Shown one piece after another: positions 61,693-64,000 of a DNA stretch of 64,000 nucleotides; the stretch's first letter is position 1, and every line of letters begins with the position of its first letter. The stretch lies in NCBI RefSeq assembly GCF_018449605.1, contig NZ_JAAVUW010000009.1:62001-126000 (forward strand). Direction: 5' to 3'. The notes below the pieces were generated by a model, which was given only the letters and a program-made list of their open reading frames with translations, made no database searches and was not told the DNA's origin. Position numbers and translations under genes: made by a program. This stretch comes from Luteibacter sp. dw_328 (GTDB taxonomy: Bacteria; Pseudomonadota; Gammaproteobacteria; Xanthomonadales; Rhodanobacteraceae).

Positions 61693-62526
61693 ATGATGGC
61701 GACCCGGCGCGACAGCAAGAAAACCCTCACTCCCGGACACATCCGCACCGGCATGGGTGGCTGGGTGTTCGCGCCCTGGCGTGGCGTGTTCTATCCGGAC
61801 GACCTGGTGCAGAAGCGTGAGCTGGAATACGCCAGCCGGCAGGTCACGGCCATCGAGATCAACGGCACCTATTACCGTGCGCCCGACGCGGCGACGTACC
61901 GCAAATGGGCGGCGGACACACCGGAAGGCTTCGTCTTCTCGGTCAAGGCACCGCGCCATATCGTGCAGACGAAGCAACTGGCGACCGCGGGCGAACGTAT
62001 CGACCGTTTCGTCGAGGGCGCCAGCGCGCTCGGCGACCGTCTCGGACCGATCCTGTGGCAGTTCCTGGCCACCCGCTCCTTCGACCCGGACGACATGGCG
62101 GCCTTTCTCGACCTGTTGCCCGAGAAGGCCGGCGGCATCGCCCTGCGGCACGCCGTGGAAGTGCGCAACGAGAGTTTCATGGATGAGCGCTGGCTCGAAC
62201 TGGCACGGGCGCGCGGCGTAGCCACCGTGTTCACCGACTCGGCGGAACATCCCTCCTTCGCGGATCTCACCGGGCCCTTCGTCTATGCGCGGCTGATGCG
62301 CAGCCGGGCTTCCGAAAAAACCGGCTATCCGGCGAAGGAGCTGAAGGCCTGGGCGAAGCACTCCACCACCTGGGCTTCCGGCGGCGATCCCCTCGACCTG
62401 CCCCACGTCGGCGACGCTCTGGCCAACGGCGCGCCCCGGGATGTCTTCGTCTATTTCATCTCGGCGGCCAAGGAACGCAATCCGTCGGCCGCCGTAGCGC
62501 TCGGCAAGCTCGCCGACAACGCGTAA
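61693..62526 (+). CDS. DUF72 (YecE-like) protein
   Basis: 277 aa from the ATG at 61693 (a second ATG follows). Typical DUF72 TIM-barrel features: TGMGGWVFAPWRGVFYP, YASRQVTAIEINGTYYR, FSVKAPRHIVQTKQL, AVEVRNESFMD. Function unknown. It is divergent from the response-regulator gene (51-bp gap) and is followed 27 nt later by the DUF6348 gene, probably in one operon. Confidence 0.92.
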   Translation: MMATRRDSKKTLTPGHIRTGMGGWVFAPWRGVFYPDDLVQKRELEYASRQVTAIEINGTYYRAPDAATYRKWAADTPEGFVFSVKAPRHIVQTKQLATAGERIDRFVEGASALGDRLGPILWQFLATRSFDPDDMAAFLDLLPEKAGGIALRHAVEVRNESFMDERWLELARARGVATVFTDSAEHPSFADLTGPFVYARLMRSRASEKTGYPAKELKAWAKHSTTWASGGDPLDLPHVGDALANGAPRDVFVYFISAAKERNPSAAVALGKLADNA

Positions 62527-62553
62527 TCTCCTCTTTTTCATAATGGACGACCC

Positions 62554-63201
62554 ATGGACCGTCTCATCCAGAACACCCTCATCGACCTTTTCGCCGAGCA
62601 TGGCGTGGAACTCGAGCCCGACGAAGACTGGCTGCTCACCGAAGGCGATGACTACCCCGCCTTGCGCGGCATCTGGCACGAAGGCAAGGAAGGCGGGATG
62701 GGTCGCCTCGACCTGGATATCGTGCTCGACGAGGAGCGCACCATTGAGGAGAGCTTCGGCGGCATCGGCACCGGCAAGGCCGGCTGTCGCGACGCGCTGG
62801 ACAGCTTTGCGCGCAACGATTTCCACGTGGTGTTGGCCGCGTGCTGGCACGCGGTGAACAAGGAAAAGCTTGCCGTGCACGAACTCACCGCCGGCGTGCA
62901 TCGTTTCACCGCCTACATCGGTGATTTCACGCTGCGAGGTGAGAAGGACGCCCCGATGGAGATTCCCGAGGACGGCCTCTCCGCCCTCGAAGCCGCGATT
63001 TCCACGGCGCCGCTAACCAACGACGTGCACTGGATCCGCGTGTTCTACGGCAATGTCGGCGACGGCAAGACCCAGGTCGAAGTGTTGCTCGACAACGAGC
63101 CCTGGGCCGCCGGGCACAAGGCCGTCGCGTCGGTGGAGTGGCCGCAGCACGATCGCTACTACAGCATGCGTAACTTCATCGCGCTGGTGCCGGTGGACTG
63201 A
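62554..63201 (+). CDS. DUF6348-like protein
   Basis: 215 aa, no signal peptide or membrane segment. Features: LALDL-type strand (MGRLDLDIVLDEERTIEESFGGIG), DALDSFARNDFHVVLAACW and HWIRVFYGNVGDGKTQVEVLLDNEPW. I believe it belongs to DUF6348, but from memory only. Function unknown. Same strand and close to the DUF72 gene. Confidence 0.75.
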   Translation: MDRLIQNTLIDLFAEHGVELEPDEDWLLTEGDDYPALRGIWHEGKEGGMGRLDLDIVLDEERTIEESFGGIGTGKAGCRDALDSFARNDFHVVLAACWHAVNKEKLAVHELTAGVHRFTAYIGDFTLRGEKDAPMEIPEDGLSALEAAISTAPLTNDVHWIRVFYGNVGDGKTQVEVLLDNEPWAAGHKAVASVEWPQHDRYYSMRNFIALVPVD

Positions 63202-63213
63202 GGCAACCGGGCC

Positions 63214-63924
63214 TCAGGCGATCGAGCCTCCACCATCGACGACGATCGTGGAGCCGGTCGTGAATGGCGTCGCCGCGGCATAGAGGATCGCGTTGGCAAT
63301 GTCCTCGGGCTCGCCCGCACGCTTCGCCGGGAGCTTCTCGGCCACGGCGGCGAACATCGCCTCGCGCTTGTCCTCATCCATGCCACTCCACAGGGGCGTG
63401 CGGATCATGCCGGGCGACACGGCGTTGACGCGGACCGGCGAGAACTCCAGGGCCATGCCGCGCACCAGGCTTTCCAGCGCGGCATTGATCGCGCCCTGCA
63501 GCACGGACGTGGCGCTCGGGCGCACCGAGAGAAATCCCGAGACGATCGTCAGTGAGCCACCCTCCCTGATACGCGCGGCGCGGGCGACGCGATAGGCGCC
63601 CCAGAACTTGCTCTCCATGGCCTTGTGCGCGTCTTCCAGCGAGAGCTGGCGAATGGGGCCGCTGGGCGTTTTCGCGGCCGAGACGACCACATGGTTCCAT
63701 GTGTGCCCGGACAGGAAGGCCTCGACGGCTTGCGCGTCACCGGTGTCGAGCACCTCGGACCGCGCGTCGCCGCCGAGTTCCTTCAGCGCAGCCTCGAGCT
63801 TGTCGCTGGAACGCGAAGCGATCGTGACGCGCGCTCCGGCGGTGGCGAAGGCTTTCGCGGTGGCCAGGCCGATACCGGAGCTACCGCCGACCACAAGGAC
63901 ATCCTGATTCGTGAAAGAGAACAT
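63214..63924 (-). CDS. SDR-fold protein lacking the YxxxK catalytic pair
   Basis: 236 aa. The cofactor motif is intact (VVGGSSGIGLATA) and the Ser in IVSG is kept. The usual Y-x-x-x-K is replaced by Q143-G-A-I-N147 in VLQGAINAALESL, while the surrounding AALESL and the later VNAVSPGMIRTP are normal. It may be a cofactor-binding regulator or scaffold, or use a different mechanism. It converges on the DUF6348 gene, and a palindrome is found upstream. Confidence 0.88.
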   Translation of the reverse strand: MFSFTNQDVLVVGGSSGIGLATAKAFATAGARVTIASRSSDKLEAALKELGGDARSEVLDTGDAQAVEAFLSGHTWNHVVVSAAKTPSGPIRQLSLEDAHKAMESKFWGAYRVARAARIREGGSLTIVSGFLSVRPSATSVLQGAINAALESLVRGMALEFSPVRVNAVSPGMIRTPLWSGMDEDKREAMFAAVAEKLPAKRAGEPEDIANAILYAAATPFTTGSTIVVDGGGSIA

Positions 63925-63953
63925 GGTGAGCCTCTACAAGCGGGAAGAAGGTG

Positions 63954-63968
63954 GGATCACTATGATCC
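63954..63968. promoter_or_regulatory. Palindrome upstream of the SDR-fold gene
   Basis: GGATCA-CTA-TGATCC, a perfect 6-3-6 palindrome, 30 nt upstream of the SDR start. It may be an operator for a regulator encoded beyond the window. No gene can be called in 63925-64000. Confidence 0.4.
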
Positions 63969-64000
63969 TTGCCCAGGAGCCGACAAAGGCTTGTGAGGCT

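Noticed and set aside
61021-62901. 626-aa minus-strand frame ending in the response regulator
   Set aside because: The extension is antisense to DUF72 and DUF6348 genes; the receiver domain starts at 61641.

Overview
The window looks like a chromosome segment of a high-GC gammaproteobacterium, most likely Xanthomonadales / Rhodanobacteraceae (Luteibacter, Dyella or Rhodanobacter type). This is inferred from base composition, gene content (MexEF-type pump, PE-ligase-polymerase LigD, CopAB, two-partner secretion, many LysR regulators), CRP/Clp-type sites and a REP family built on GTAGGAGCCGATTCATCGGC. Genes are tightly packed. No gap exceeds 300 bases; the longest, 9037-9302 and 48055-48288, are regulatory. 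I saw no rRNA, tRNA, CRISPR array, transposase or prophage.

The most notable region is 1-4856. A SonM-like peptide-backbone N-methyltransferase (borosin RiPP family), cut at its 5' end by the window edge, is followed on the same strand by seven tandem small genes (68-100 aa). Each encodes a nearly invariant 61-residue leader and a variable C-terminal tail around a P-Q-x-x-Q motif. Two nucleotides after the seventh comes a membrane GGDEF protein with a repeat-rich periplasmic domain. I read this as a split (trans-acting) borosin locus with a duplicated precursor array, apparently co-transcribed with a diguanylate cyclase. The seven precursors sit in short reading frames or inside longer mis-started ones, so automatic annotation would easily miss them.

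4863-9036 (minus) holds a TIR-transmembrane-TPR protein, a 49-aa acidic protein and a SLOG-like protein with four membrane segments, which together look like a conflict or signalling module. 9303-15105 is an RND tripartite efflux operon. 15180-24126 holds accessory genes: an unknown protein, a DUF4239-like membrane protein, a lysozyme-inhibitor-like protein, LysR and AraC regulators, an SDR, an L,D-transpeptidase, an FAD monooxygenase, a C-terminally truncated GST, a DUF899 protein and a YheO-like regulator. 24130-27663 carries a chemoreceptor and an EAL-GGDEF protein, each preceded by a sigma-28-like promoter with exact spacing. 27736-37196 contains a phosphatase, a C4 zinc-finger protein, two divergent LysR/oxidoreductase pairs, a GH29 fucosidase, a GYF membrane protein, a VOC protein, an unlisted 44-aa protein and an MFS exporter.

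37296-48218 is a two-partner secretion operon: a 3008-aa adhesin with about 27 YDG/MBG-type repeats and its TpsB transporter, with a near-consensus CRP/Clp site upstream. 48289-53583 has a third divergent LysR/SDR pair, copAB and an orphan fimbrial adhesin. 53724-63924 has LigD, an acyltransferase, a subclass B3 metallo-beta-lactamase, a PepSY protein with a Fur-like box, an HD-domain protein with a divergent GlxA-type regulator, an orphan NarL-type response regulator, DUF72 and DUF6348 proteins, and an SDR that lacks the YxxxK catalytic pair.

Two themes recur. One is c-di-GMP, motility and adhesion: a GGDEF protein, an EAL-GGDEF protein, a chemoreceptor and a large adhesin behind a Clp-type site. 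The other is REP elements at 3' gene ends, which supply the stop codon of at least two genes.
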